Below are positions 14,953-43,441 of a stretch of 64,000 nucleotides of DNA, in pieces (the stretch's first letter is position 1; each line of letters opens with the position of its first letter). Made by a program: the position numbers and the translations under genes. Where the stretch lies: the NCBI GenBank assembly GCA_018873245.2, contig JAEMBT020000007.1:11057129-11121128 (forward strand), read 5' to 3'. Origin of the DNA: Archegozetes longisetosus (Eukaryota; Arthropoda; Arachnida; Sarcoptiformes; Trhypochthoniidae). The notes below the pieces were generated by a model. It was given only the letters and a program-made list of their open reading frames with translations, ran no database searches and had not been told where the DNA came from.

Positions 14953-17847
14953 ACGTATAGTTCCGTCATTTTCAAGTTATCCTAATGAGTAACTAATGAA
15001 CTTAGTTTTTACTGATTTTTCACTGACACTTTCCAGTATTTCTTCATAACATCTAATTTACTACAACAAAATCAAAATTATCTTAAGAAAAATAAATTGA
15101 ATTTACTGAACTTTCAAGTGTCTGATAATATGTTTGACACAACTATCTATCGAATGGTTCATTTGACTGAATGAGCAAAACTAATGAGACAAGAATTTTG
15201 AAACATTTTAGTAGTTAAATGCATATACAATTTACAATTGAAATATTTTAGATCTTGTTTACATTTTCAACATAACTCGTTTCAACTCTGCTTTATGTGT
15301 TTTATCGATTATTTAAAAATTAGATATTCACAAACTTGAAATTTGAGTTACTCACAAGTTTTGAGTGCAAAGTTTGAAAAACTAAATTCTATGACTTGAC
15401 GCTTTTGTTTTATACAATTTTATCAACCAAATTGACTCTAATATTTGATGTATGGCGTAAATAAATCGTATGAATCAATGAATGCAAACAAGTTGATCGA
15501 AAGTTTGTTTTAGAGATAAGTGGATATCTTAGAAGACACAAGAGAAAAGCAAAACTATATTATTGATGTGTTAGATTATACAAGAGAAGAAGATCGACAA
15601 AATACTGTAGATTTCAATTGTTCAAATGTCTAGAGTGAAGCACTCTCTGAACATAAATCATATTAAGTTGAAGTGTATTTGTAACACAAATTCGATTGAG
15701 TCGATTTCCTGTGATAATCGAACCGATTATGAAGAGCACAAAGAGTAAATTGTTGTCGTATCGCCTTGACCTCAACTTAAGCATTGAAGTGGTCTCGAAA
15801 GAGATGAATAGGCAGTGGTATCATGCAATCAACTGCCACTTAAAGTTTTCATAGGTTTTGTTTACCCAATATTATGTGAATTATTTGAAGCACATATGAT
15901 TGTTCTAGAATTATAAGCGGAGCTGTTTTGTGATAGCTTTTTGATTGTTGATATCGAATAGACAGGTGTTTACTGGCTCACAGTCCTTCTCATCCAAATC
16001 AAAAGGTGGGGTAAATACAAATATATCGATAATGAGATTGAGATAATAGAATCTATTCAAGTCTTAACCATTGTCTATTGATAGCCGATTACGGTAGAAC
16101 TTCACAGAATATCTCTAACAAAGTGAGTGCTGCTACCGAAACGTCTTACGATTACGAGCAGACTCTTATCCTAACGCTTTACCTGTTATGAGCCATTATC
16201 TCATTAAGACTCTAAAAAAGTGAACCGCCGACATCTATGTACACATGACGGCGCCTGATCTCTTGTCTAAAAGTACTCAACTTAAGCATTATTGTGGCGC
16301 CATTTAAGAATTAAGACATTTGATGATACTATGGATGTGATACTGAAGTGTATTTTACTAGTATTTCGTGCAAATATGTTTGTATATTGTATTCAATATA
16401 AGGGGATAAGGGATAAGGACTTATGAATGATAGAGAGACAGCTTATTATATAAAGCGCATTATGGCTAAACTATTGATTGTTTATTTTACTAACATTTTA
16501 GTACTAGGTATCGAAACTAATTACCGCTATTTCCCTAACTCAGCCGCTTGTTTAAAGCCTTAATTTCTATGTCTCTTTTTACTCTAATTGATCGATGTCT
16601 GAACTGATGATTGACGCGAATGTGTTCATTACTTTCAAACATAGTTGTAAATTGAAATTAGTTATTCTTTAAGTAGTTATTTGAAGGGTTTAAAACTAGA
16701 AGTGTGCATCTTTGACGATACTTGCAATGAATATTTAGTTGAATAGAAAAAAGTTTGCTAAGAAGCAAATAAGTTATCTAAAGGTTCGCAGACGAACCGG
16801 TATAGGAAAGCTTGAAAATCCTGACCACTAATTAAATCTATGTAATTCATAACTTCATATCAATAAGAATATATTGCAATCTGTCATGAATGCTATTTAA
16901 CAAACTTCAGGGGAGGCCTTCGTTTTCCGATACATCTTCAGAAATGAGCACAAATATTACTATTGGCGGCGATAAAAACAACAGCTTCAAGCAGGAAGTG
17001 TTATAAGAAGAAAAGGTGAAAGGTTATCACAACGTTGGGTCGTCATCACTTTCTCAGTCTGTGGCAATTGAATGAATTTGCATTCAATAATTACTCAATT
17101 ATGCATTGTTTCGGACTCCACACAAACTATAGCTAACGACTAATGTTTATATAAAATTGCACCTCTTTTATCTCAATGCTACCATCATCCGTCAATATTA
17201 ATCCTCCAAATTTGCAATCTGTCATTTCTAAAATGCTTTCTAAAAAATAGAAAAAAATCTTTCTATCTATAAAGTTGTTTTTTACGAGTTGGTCCACTTT
17301 TGCCTCTTCATTAAACTTTATGATTACTCACAAACAGTGAAACAGTTTGAAAAATCAAAAAATGTCATATCTCAAAAAACCCCATCTAATGATAGCACGA
17401 ATATATTTTGACATAAATGCCTAAATGATTGGATGAGTGAATACGATATGTTATCTCAATAACAACTGTTCGAAACAGTTATTTGATTCGCATGAGAAAC
17501 TCGATGATCAGCTCTGCGTTTGGACACAACTGTGCTGTGTTTTATGCAAATATATGTTACATAACTAAAGCACTCTATCATTAGTCATACAGATATTTAT
17601 TTGATTAGTTTGGTTCTGATCTGAAGCAATCTGATCCTAAAATTCGTGATCTATTAATGATTAACAGAAACAGTTAATACCAAACAAGTTCTGTTATTGT
17701 TTTTCATAAAATCATTTAATACCAATAAATTGGAAAAACGTTTATTTGTTTAACATGGAAAACATTTATCATTTATTTGTTGTTAAGAGTTCAAAATCAA
17801 TTTGTCAATTGCAAAAATATGGTATTTTTCACGTGCAGTTTTTGTGA

Positions 17848-17903
17848 TAAGAGCTGTTCCTAAGAGCTGTCCCTAAGAGCCGTTCCTAAGAGCTGTTCCT
17901 AAC
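17848..17903. repeat. 13-nt tandem repeat, four copies
   Basis: The unit taagagctgttcc recurs four times with single changes (gtccc, gccgttcc). Confidence 0.9.
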
Positions 17904-18516
17904 GTTTATTCAGACAAATGAATTAAAGGCTTTTATTGAAAAGTTGCTCTAAAATTAGCTTCAATTAACAATTACTGGTAATATATCAAAAGAAAATTTA
18001 ACTTGAAAACCAAATGAAAGCATTGTCATGTAAACTGATAGGTTTTGGTCGCTTATCATCCATTAGCGAGACTTTTTGTTTATTTTCATCTTAAGTCGTG
18101 CCAATTGTAAAGTATCGGTAATACAACTCTGCTTTCAGTAACAGATTGTCGGATCGATTTCTGCACATTTTTTGCACACATTTGGAGCCAAACACTAGCC
18201 ATACATTAGATGCTAAAACTGCGAGTCTAGTCTTTGGTTGTTTCTGATAAAACATAGAGCACCAGAAAACTTTATAAATACGGTCGACAACACTTATTAA
18301 ACTGAACAAAATAAATCCTATTCAAGTAAATATAATTCTAGTTTAATAGCTTTGACATTGAAAATCCATTACAAGATCCATTATAAAATGCAGCTTTTAC
18401 TCTAAATTAAGAACGTTTCGTAAAAACCCATTTTGTATTTAAGACATATCTGAGAAAAAGTTACTACAAGTATAGATTTCGTGTAATATATTAGTTGGCA
18501 ATTGTTGAGAGAACTC

Positions 18517-18517
<1 letters not shown>

Positions 18518-18558
<41 letters not shown>

Positions 18559-18559
18559 G
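18518..18559. repeat. (GA)n microsatellite
   Basis: About twenty GA units with a single GG interruption near 18547. The open frames crossing it on both strands, giving Arg-Glu or Leu-Ser runs, are artefacts of the repeat. Confidence 0.95.
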
Positions 18560-19841
18560 TTGGAGCCTTTGGGCAACTATTTTTCATTAAGACAGTGCAT
18601 AGCTTTCATTATTCACTGCAAATTACCAGTTTCCTGCACAAAAACACCACTACTAAAGAGTGTGGCGGCAAAAATAAAAGGAAAGAGTATAATGTATTAA
18701 GTATTTTGTGAATAATTAGTTATTACTCCCGCCACACCTCTTCTCGTCTGTTCTCCATCACCTTTTCTAATGGTATTTCGAGCCCAATCTCTGTAGTGAG
18801 AAATTTCAGATGGGCTAAGCAGTGAACGGGTCAGTACAGGTTATTTCATTTCATATAATATCGCACTAATAAATCAGACAATTATGCATTCATATGAGTT
18901 TTAAGCATTCATATCAGTTGTCTTATGCATTCACATCAACTGTTATTTGTTAACCATTTTTCATAACGTTTTTTTTCTAATGATTGTTTAGTGAGTTTAG
19001 AAAAGGCAAAACCAAATCAGTTATTCATTCGGAATAGTTAAACTTATTTGATTTAGTCTGAAGAGATGTTTTTAAGAGATCAGCTTTAAACATCCGTTGA
19101 TACCCACTTTCGTTAACTGCTTGGGTGGCCTAAGGGCTTAAAGTAGTACAAGCATGGAATGAATGATGTGAATCATGTGAATTTCATACATTTCATGCGG
19201 TTCGCCGAAGGATCTCCAGAGTTATGCAATACAGGGCGAGATAATTAATAGATATCATTGTCAGGTAAGATGTTTTAATGAATCATTGCAAACTTGATGA
19301 AATATTCTCAGTTTGCCGGCAATTAGCACTTAACTGATGAATAGAAGGGACATTTTATGTTAGAAATTAATAATTCATTATTAGCTGTCGAAACTTCTCT
19401 TTTTCTAAATAGGGTCGCACTCGTTGTTAGTCTTTTTCAGTTCGAGGTGTCAAAATCCAATTGTCAAAAAACTTGGCCTCCAATTGGTATTACATAAGAC
19501 AACATACTCGAGCCAAAGCCCACCCATATTCGACTTTGTCATGAAGAATAACGAGGGCAACCAACCTTTCTTCAGTGGAGGTCCGCCTCTGGTACTGATG
19601 ATTCACAGCGTCAGCGCATGAGTAAATTCACGCATTGTTATTCACTATCACTGTTTCGAGAGTCCAATACATTTGTGCATTAGAAATGATTGACTATTTC
19701 TCACAAATACTAAAACAAAAACCAACAAAAATTAAAGTTTTCATTTTCCAATTGCACCACGAAAAACAGAGAGACATTGAGGTAAAATTTGGTTGCTGTT
19801 GATGCTGTTTTAAATGCCTTGATTCGGCTTTGAGCGCGTCA

Positions 19842-20104
19842 AAAGTATCGCGAATTGCGTGCACTAACTTTTGAGAAGTCTCTGCAGTCGAGTTTCATAG
19901 GGAGAACTTGTAGGCTCGCAAGTTTGAAAGAAGGAGGTCCTTATTTGATGGCATTAGCGCCGTCCCTAAACTTGATGATCTCACGGCTTTGCAGTACTCA
20001 TTGACGGCTAGTAAGGCTCACACATCACTCTCGGGCCAGTTTAATGTTGCCAACATATACCATCTGAAACTCTGTCCTAAGCGTTTGAGTAACAAAACTA
20101 CTTG
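19842..20104 (+). mobile_element. Possible BEL/Pao-like LTR retroelement fossil (gag fragment)
   Basis: A less AT-rich stretch in which one frame resembles the gag-side domain of BEL/Pao elements. It has an F-D-G-I-S start, a DDLTALQYSLTASK segment like the family's conserved L-x-K-L-x-Y-L region, and a following N-x-Y-like position. Only a short piece is legible. It is broken, no terminal repeats were seen, and it appears old. The family call rests on memory of the domain pattern and could be wrong. Confidence 0.2.
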
Positions 20105-21328
20105 ATAGGAGACTTTTGAGCGTGTCATTCCTTCAAACTATACGTTTTTAAGTACGTGCAAATTTTTTTGTTATTATAATTTTGTTTATTTAGTTGTCAT
20201 ATGACAGTTCTGTTTGATATTTGACAACGTATTTAATTGAGTTTAATTGACAAACGTATCAGCAAATTGAACATTTTGTGGTCACATTTTTGTTTAATAC
20301 GATGAAACAGCGATCATTGCCAAACTGTCATATTTAAGGTAAGATTTTATCTGAGTGTATTAGTGTAATTTAACAATTTAAATTCTATTGCGTGAAAAAG
20401 TTGCCCAAGTTCTTCAATACCTATGTATAAGTTAGTTTGTCTTACCCTCGAAAAGTTTTAATTGAACAGAAAAAACTGCAATAAGTAGATGATAGAGTTT
20501 TTAAACAAGTTTCAAATATTTGTGACTCAAAATTGAAGTTATAAACGCATTTATAGCTTTTAATTTCAAGGCTTTTCTGTAGCTGTGAAAAGAAGACTAA
20601 ATAGTATTGCAAACAAATCTGTTAATAATGGCAAAACTTGTAAAATAGTTGCCGATTATTAGTAAGGAATCGCCTTTTCTCCTCTTTGCTCACTATTCTG
20701 TTTGTCGCCAATTTTATCGTTTTATTTCTGTTTGCGGTTCTGTTTTGTTAAATTTTTGTGTGCAGCAAAAAGTGGCTAAAATTGATAGTCGTGTGCAAAT
20801 GTCTTAACTTATTGTATGACTTTATGCTTTGTCACTTTCACCCAATGGTTGGCAAATAATTGCACTCTAGTTTATATGCGTTCATCGGCCTCACAACTCA
20901 CTAACCAGGCGAGCAATGTAATCGTTGTCATTGCGATCAATTTTCCGTATTTAGTTTAAATTACTTAATATGAATATGCGATTCATTATATCTTAAAAAT
21001 CTGTTTTTCCTCAATTAGCTCAATCTGTGAACATGTTTAGAAGTTGGCTGAAAGCGATTCTCTGACTTAATTATTAGGAACATCAAGTTTTAACTAGAAG
21101 TTAATAATTTTTTAATTCAAGAGTAATCTAAACCTATTTTAAAGCACATATTTAGACCCGATTGCGAAACATTAGCTCTATTACGGACAACTACTATCTA
21201 TATTTTCTTAGCATTTATTGTATTGATAGTAATTTGTTGTTTGATTGAATCTCTTATAGGCATTTATCAGAAATCGTTATCAAGCATTTCAAGTGTTGTA
21301 TTGTATTGCTTGTAATAAAGCCGAATAG

Positions 21329-36945
<15,617 letters not shown>

Positions 36946-36991
36946 ACGTTTGGTTGTTTAAGGTTTGGACAACAAAGACGCTTGTATTATA

Positions 36992-36997
36992 AATAAA
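36992..36997 (+). promoter_or_regulatory. Candidate polyadenylation signal AATAAA (proximal)
   Basis: A canonical hexamer 47 nt after the Tbx20 stop codon. The hexamer is frequent by chance in DNA this AT-rich, so position is the main support. Confidence 0.4.
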
Positions 36998-37337
36998 TAT
37001 ATTAAAGCATTTAATTTAAACTAAATTAGTTGCTCTTTAGATATAAATATATATATAAATTATATGATTATATTATTAATGAAAAATAAGAATTGTTCTC
37101 TAAATAAGTTCACCAAATGTACAGCTCATAAATTTTCGTTAATTGTTGTTTTTAATAGAGATACACAAAAACCAATTTCGAGCAAATACCTGAAGAAAGA
37201 TATTGTAATTTTTACTATTGACTCGCAAGTTTCGAACTCATTCTTCAAAATAAAGTGTGAGAAGTGTGGAAAACTTATTTCTTATGTTAATATTTCTATC
37301 TTATTAAGACTTGATAATCTTTAAAACATTCAACTGT

Positions 37338-37343
37338 AATAAA
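37338..37343 (+). promoter_or_regulatory. Candidate polyadenylation signal AATAAA (distal)
   Basis: A second canonical hexamer about 390 nt after the stop, within ctgtAATAAAgac. It is an alternative to the proximal site. Confidence 0.3.
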
Positions 37344-38049
37344 GACAGAAAAGAAAAGATTATAAATCAATTTGAAGCAAGATTTTGATTTTTATTATGA
37401 TAATTATTCATATATAATGTTGGGTCAATTTGATAGTGAATACTGTTTTTGAACACTGTTTTGTATGGGTTTTAGCTATAGACTTATGAATGGTGTCAAA
37501 TATTTAGTGCTTCAAAATCCTGTTCAGCGATAATCTTATGCGTCAGCACTGGAAGCGTGTGTTTTAAGTCTCATATTTATCTCAAGTCATTTGAGAGAAA
37601 TAATGCTAAAAGTAATGCTAAATACAACTTTTATGTCTTTCTATCAAATAGAAGCAGACAATTGGAAAGTACGTGAAATGTCACTCAAGCCTTTGGGTGG
37701 AGAATAGAATAGAATAGAGGATTGAGTTCAGTTATTATTATTTAATGCAATAAAACTGAGTTTCAAATATTCAGTTATTCTATACTGAAAAGAAACAATT
37801 TAATACTCTTTTGCTATATTGTTAGGGATTATTTAGCTTTCATTTAATTCAGATATTTTGCTGCAGAGAATCTTCAGGTGAGGTCAAGTCGAGTATCAAT
37901 ACTAAGTGTTGGGTTTAATAGTAGTTTAAAATAATAAAAGGCATAGTTATAAACCCACTTATTTTTGTGGAATTGTAATCGCGAGATAAATTAGGTCTGA
38001 AAAGCTTCATATTATTGTTTAATCTATTTTCTAGAATAAGATTAAAGTT

Positions 38050-38083
38050 AAGGTAACTTAAGGTAACTTAAGGTAACTTAAGC
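38050..38083. repeat. 10-nt tandem repeat, three copies
   Basis: Three perfect copies of aaggtaactt followed by a partial copy. Confidence 0.9.
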
Positions 38084-39659
38084 TGAAGAATAGCATAAGT
38101 GCCCCAAACCTAGCAGTTCCTCAAATTACTAGTCATCAAATATTACTTAAGACTTTGAACCACTAATAACTAACTTTTTTACATTCAAAGTGATAACAAA
38201 GTTTAATGAATTATTATTTGAAGTTAGAATCTTTATTTAAAATGTTTTTCTGCAGACTTCTTAGAGGTTGGTCTCATCAGAAGTCACTTAAATGCATCAA
38301 ATGTTATATCCTCATCACTGAAAACCTGCAATTGATTCGCTATTCTGCTATTAAAATAATTTCAAATATTTGATTGATTTAAAATTAGTTTCAAATGAGA
38401 AGTTATAACTGATAAATGAAAGGTAGTGAAGATATTTTAGTCATCAAACTTGACTATCTTTGCACTGAGGCGTTAGGTTTGGGGCTTAATCTAAAGGTAA
38501 ATGATTTGAATAAATTTGTCACTCTTTCAGATTTGGGGAAATGATATCTCAAGTGAATATGAATTACTTTAAATTATTATTTGAGATGATTCTATAAAAT
38601 TATAAATTTCAGCGATCTCTGAGAAATTGATTAATTAGTTTCATTTAAATTATCAGGTAATTAAAATAGAAGCTGGTAAAAAACTTATATAAAAAACTTA
38701 AATAAAAAACTTGATTAATTAAGATTAAGTATGAGGTCATGAATAGCGTCTCCCATTTTTCATTTGCTCAACCAATAAATATGTTAATCTGTTATTTGAA
38801 TTTGATTTAAAGCACAAAATATCATATTTTAGAATAACACTGATGTTAAAAACTTGAAATGTCTTTTTATTAAAATGTTCACTATTTGGAAACTTTCAGA
38901 ACTTGATCAATAAATCATTATTGGGACTTAGTTTCGGCTTAATTTAATGCAAACTTATTCCAAAGTTTTGCCGTCTTTTTGCCAAATAAATTAACTTCTC
39001 ATTCAATTTTCGCAAAATGACTGCAGAATCGTTTGAATCGAAATGTTTCTGTACTTTTTGAATGCTTTAACTTGTTTTTGACTCAAAGCCATAAGTGAAT
39101 TAATGTTACGATTATATCATTAGCAGCAAAAATATGTAAATTTATTTTTAAGAGTAGACTCGTGTATAGAGTTACAAGAATTTTCTTTATAAAAAGTTAT
39201 TCATTCTGTGCAACTGAAAATATAATTTGCAACAAAAGCATTGATGGAAGAGAATAGAGATGTGCATTAAAGAAGTGAAGGAGTGCTAAAGTTTTCGATA
39301 ATTATAAGATGGTATGATATGCCAGATTCAAAAATGGCAACATTCCACGTAAATCAGCAAACGTCTAGTTGAAAATATTGTTGACGTGTGAGGTCCCAAC
39401 AGTCCCCCTCTTATAACTATTGATGCCACAGGATTTCTAACTGATTGATGAGATGAGGCATTTGTGAATATTTAGCAAACCCGCTGCTACTTATCCGAGT
39501 ACAGTCGCATCTTTGCTGCACTTCATTTCATTGCAATGGCATAACGTGAACGTCTCTCTCCTTCTGCTACACTCTCTCAAGTCAGACTTTCTTCTAAATA
39601 TCATTCTTCAACCAAACCGAATCGCATTTCTTCATTTTTGTGAGTCTGCATTTTTTGTT

Positions 39660-39661
<2 letters not shown>

Positions 39662-39713
<52 letters not shown>
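39662..39713. repeat. (TC)n microsatellite
   Basis: About 26 TC units. An open frame across it gives a Leu-Ser run and is not taken as coding. Confidence 0.97.
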
Positions 39714-39716
<3 letters not shown>

Positions 39717-42700
39717 GCTGTCGATATCCTGCATTCCATTGCATCAGAAGCAACATCACCATCGAGTCACTCAGCATGAAGACAGTTGAAGAATACGAAA
39801 AATACCATATACTTATAATGCACGGACTGGCGCATCTTCACTGCTATGTTTACAGGCAACTTCTGTTAAATATTCTTATTTGAGATTTTAGATGTGAGTG
39901 GAAGAAGTGTCTCTCTAAGGATTTCCTGTTTGATTGGGAATTGATGGCAAAATGCATTTATATGCGACGAACATAACGGTTGAGAATCAAGTTTGCAGCT
40001 AAATATTCAAGTGATTATGGCCTGATTTGCATTTTTAATTACAGCTCAGTAATTTATTTTCGTCATTAAGTTTTGTAATTTTCGGTTCTGTATAAACACT
40101 TGTTAGTCTGATTAGTGCTGATTTTTTGCCAAATTAAATGTGAAAATTTCTCATTTTTGTTTATCATTATTTAATCTGCTTTTAGCCATTTAGAGAATCA
40201 TTTGAAATGGTATATTGAATACTAAATTGATTAATTAACTTTTATGAATACCTGTAACTGCAACCAAACATGTAATTGAGGCAAAAATGCCAAAGTTTGT
40301 TCTAAAAATGTAATCATTGATAAAGTTTGTACTGCAATATAGGAAAGAGTAATTAAACAACAAACGATTCCTTTACTCAGCCCTAATATTTTCATAGAAT
40401 AAAACTTTTGTATAGACATCCGGAGTCCTTACTATAGCGCGTGCAAACTGTATCTCGCATTAAATCTGATGCGATTGGTTACCATTTGTTTGTAGCATGA
40501 AATCTAAGTCATGTTATGCTCACAGAGTATTTGGAAAAAATCTAAGTGTGTTGGGAAACACTCTTCTGGCATATTAAAGCATATGAGAAGCAGTGCATTT
40601 GCAGCTCTTTAAGGATGTCATTGAAGTGATTGCTGGTGAATCTCCGCTGATTTTTTACTTGCATGAATGATACCCTGTGGGTGGTTTCATACTTGTGCAC
40701 AAAGGTCTCTATGATATCTTTAATTTTGGTGCAGCTGCTGCTCCTCTTTCTCCCTGCCATTGATTAACAGTTAAATTATATGATGCTTCAAATTCATTTA
40801 GCAAACAACTTTAGACTTAAATGATAACTTTACTGCCACCGCATCCCTCACTTCAGGATTAGGTCTTGGATCATATATTTCTCTGACAAATACATGTTTC
40901 AGACGAGAGATGAGATTAAGAATTACTTTCAAACCTTTTATAAACAGTTGGAAAAACCAATTTTTACGGAGAATATATATTTTTATCCAACAAAAACATT
41001 ATTCACATTTGTTTCCGTAATATTTACGAATTTTTCTTCTGCCTTAAAACTTGGAGAACAAAAAAGTATATCAATTCATCTGTAAGAATGTAGTCATGGA
41101 ATCCTCTCCGAATTGCGTCAGTGCATCAATGCGTTCAGTATTTATGGGTTGATGGCATCGCTTGTATGCAAACATTTCACAAACTAACAGAAAAAATTCA
41201 TTACTTTTTTGTGATCGTGGATGTGGAGTATTTTTGGTGTTTTGCTGCGTTGGCGCATATGGTATGTTATCAACATTTTCATGCTATAACTCCAACTCAG
41301 AGTCAGTTTCACATTATTTTTCTCCTAAAAATGTTTGGGCAATATGTGTGGTCAAAATATGATACTAATTAAGTAAACCAAACCCCAAACACGAAAATAT
41401 GTTGAGGAGTGCAAAATATTACTATAATTTAGTGCTTTCAGAAGCATATAATCTTTTATTATATTTTTAAGAAAACATTAATCAAAAAAGATTATATATA
41501 TTCTAAAGCTTTCCGATTATGCATATCTTCTATTATTCTCTTATATCGACTCGAAGTATTCAATAAATTTCTTTAAATAGTTTGGCACAAATAACTAAAT
41601 AACTAAATGACTGAAAACTTAATTTGATATCCATTACTAGTCCTGATTGTGAAGCTTTTCTTTCTTGTAAACATTAATTGAGAAAAACACAAATTTGGTT
41701 ACAATGATCGGAGCCAACCAATGAAAAGACGTTGTAAGGCAAATCAAGAAGCTTTTTATTTATTGTTTGCTATTACTAAGGGTCTAATCTGGAGAACAGT
41801 GCAATAAATTGAGCTGAAGAGCCAAAATTTATTATATCAATTGAGAGAAATGTTCACTTAATAGATAATTGCTTAGAATTAAAAATTGATTTCAAATAAT
41901 CTAATAGTTTGAGCAAAGTTTCAATTGGTAATTAGAAGCCTACCTAAGTTCACACTCAATTTGATTTTAATCTCAAATAAATAATTATCACTTAATTACA
42001 GTTTGTACTTTTTTTTTCAACTCAATATTTTTAATCACACTCTAGTCATTGGTTTTAATACTCGTCACTATATCACGATTACTCAATGTAGAAATATTTA
42101 CAGTTTTTAATTTTTATATTGCAACTTGTTCAATTTTTGAACATTACTAGATTAAAAAAGATTGTATTATTAAGAATATATTATTTGGTTTTGATCATAT
42201 TTGGCAGACAAGAGTTTCAAATATAATATGCTAAGATACGAGACAAACATTTTTGAATTGAACAAGAATAACTTATGATAAATGATGTCAAATAAGACTC
42301 ATCCAGAGTCTAAATACATAACTATTGTATTGCAGGTGAGAAGGGCTCATCTCACACATTGTTGATTTTGCAAATTTGAATTCCTCTTCAAATAGAGAGT
42401 CAATGATTTATTGAAGAACACGTTAATGATTGATAATAGTTTTCACCTGACACCAGAAATCAAAATCAATTTTATAATTTCTTCCTTTATCTTCCAGTAT
42501 TTTTATTGAACCTATCGATTCGTGATGAGCTATTATTCTTCCATGGTTCAGAAATCGCAATAATTAAAAGTTCGAGTATACTTTTCTAGATCATCAAAAA
42601 CTTGATCATATATAGTAGCTTCGAATCAAAAAATAGAAGTCACATTTAAAATGAAATCGTGCTAATTTAAAATCCTAATCAATTGGGACGCAAACCATGG

Positions 42701-43392
42701 CCTTAAAATGTTAAACAACTTGTTTATTATAATACACTTGAAATGAAAGTGAAGAATTGAGCCGAACATTGATTACAATGTGATCTTTAAACTAAAGCCA
42801 TGATGAGAACATTTTAAAACTTTAGACGTAAGTCTGCTTTGAAAACAAGTTTTAATAAAGTTGTTTGAAAGAAAATGCACGTTATTACATGAAATTAAAA
42901 AAAAGTGAAAAATATTTTAATAAACAGAAGTTAAAACTGATTGAATTGAACGTAATCTGGTTTTAGAAAAGGTTTATGAGTTGCACTTAAACGAATTGAT
43001 TCTGTGATAGCATTCCATAATTTTGATAATCTAATGGTTTGAAGGCAACTATAATTTATTTGATATTTGTGTGCAAAAAAACGTTAAAATATCGCACTTA
43101 AATTTCACATCAAATTAAATATTCATTGCGAGGTAATTTTCGATATGAAAAAAGACCATTTACTATCTTGTATTGAGCACTACTTTCTTTCTCACTTTTA
43201 TCTGAAAAATCAACTGAAAAGTTGTTTTTGCACATTGAAAACAGTGCATTAGAAAAATTGTAAATATTATACCAATACTTTTTTCATACTAAAAAATGTA
43301 CGGTGTATATAGTGCGCTGTAAAATGAAAAATTATCTTGTCCTAAGTGGAAAGTGCAACCTCTCAATGATGGCAAGTGCTCTCAATGAGTGC

Positions 43393-43398
<6 letters not shown>

Positions 43399-43438
<40 letters not shown>
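43399..43438. repeat. (TC)n microsatellite
   Basis: About twenty TC units, preceded by a short duplication of ctctcaatga / agtgctctc. Confidence 0.95.

Positions 43439-43441
<3 letters not shown>

Larger units (their letters stand above)
1..21328. other. Upstream non-coding region
   Basis: No gene is supportable here. Open frames are short, low in complexity and often lack an ATG. The stretch is AT-rich and contains the separately listed inverted repeat, tandem repeats, two (GA)n tracts and a possible retroelement fossil. Less AT-rich islands lie near 240-620, 7740-7920, 8460-8620 and 19420-20150. The Tbx20 promoter and any 5' non-coding exons should lie in this region, but I cannot place a start site. 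An acceptor-like cttatag ends at 21259, 69 nt before the start codon. Confidence 0.7.
36946..37343 (+). other. Probable Tbx20 3' UTR
   Basis: AT-rich sequence after the stop codon. AATAAA hexamers occur at 36992-36997, 47 nt after the stop, and at 37338-37343. Either could direct cleavage, so the 3' UTR could be about 70 or about 410 nt. An 86-codon open frame in this stretch (37064-37324) looks fortuitous. It is rich in Lys, Ile and Asn, as expected of AT-rich DNA. Confidence 0.5.

Noticed and set aside
18402-18711. Frames on both strands crossing the (GA)n tract
   Set aside because: Their length comes from the repeat, which encodes Arg-Glu or Leu-Ser runs.
39513-39779. 88-codon frame crossing a (TC)n tract
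   Set aside because: The centre is a Leu-Ser run from the microsatellite and the flanks show no recognisable protein.
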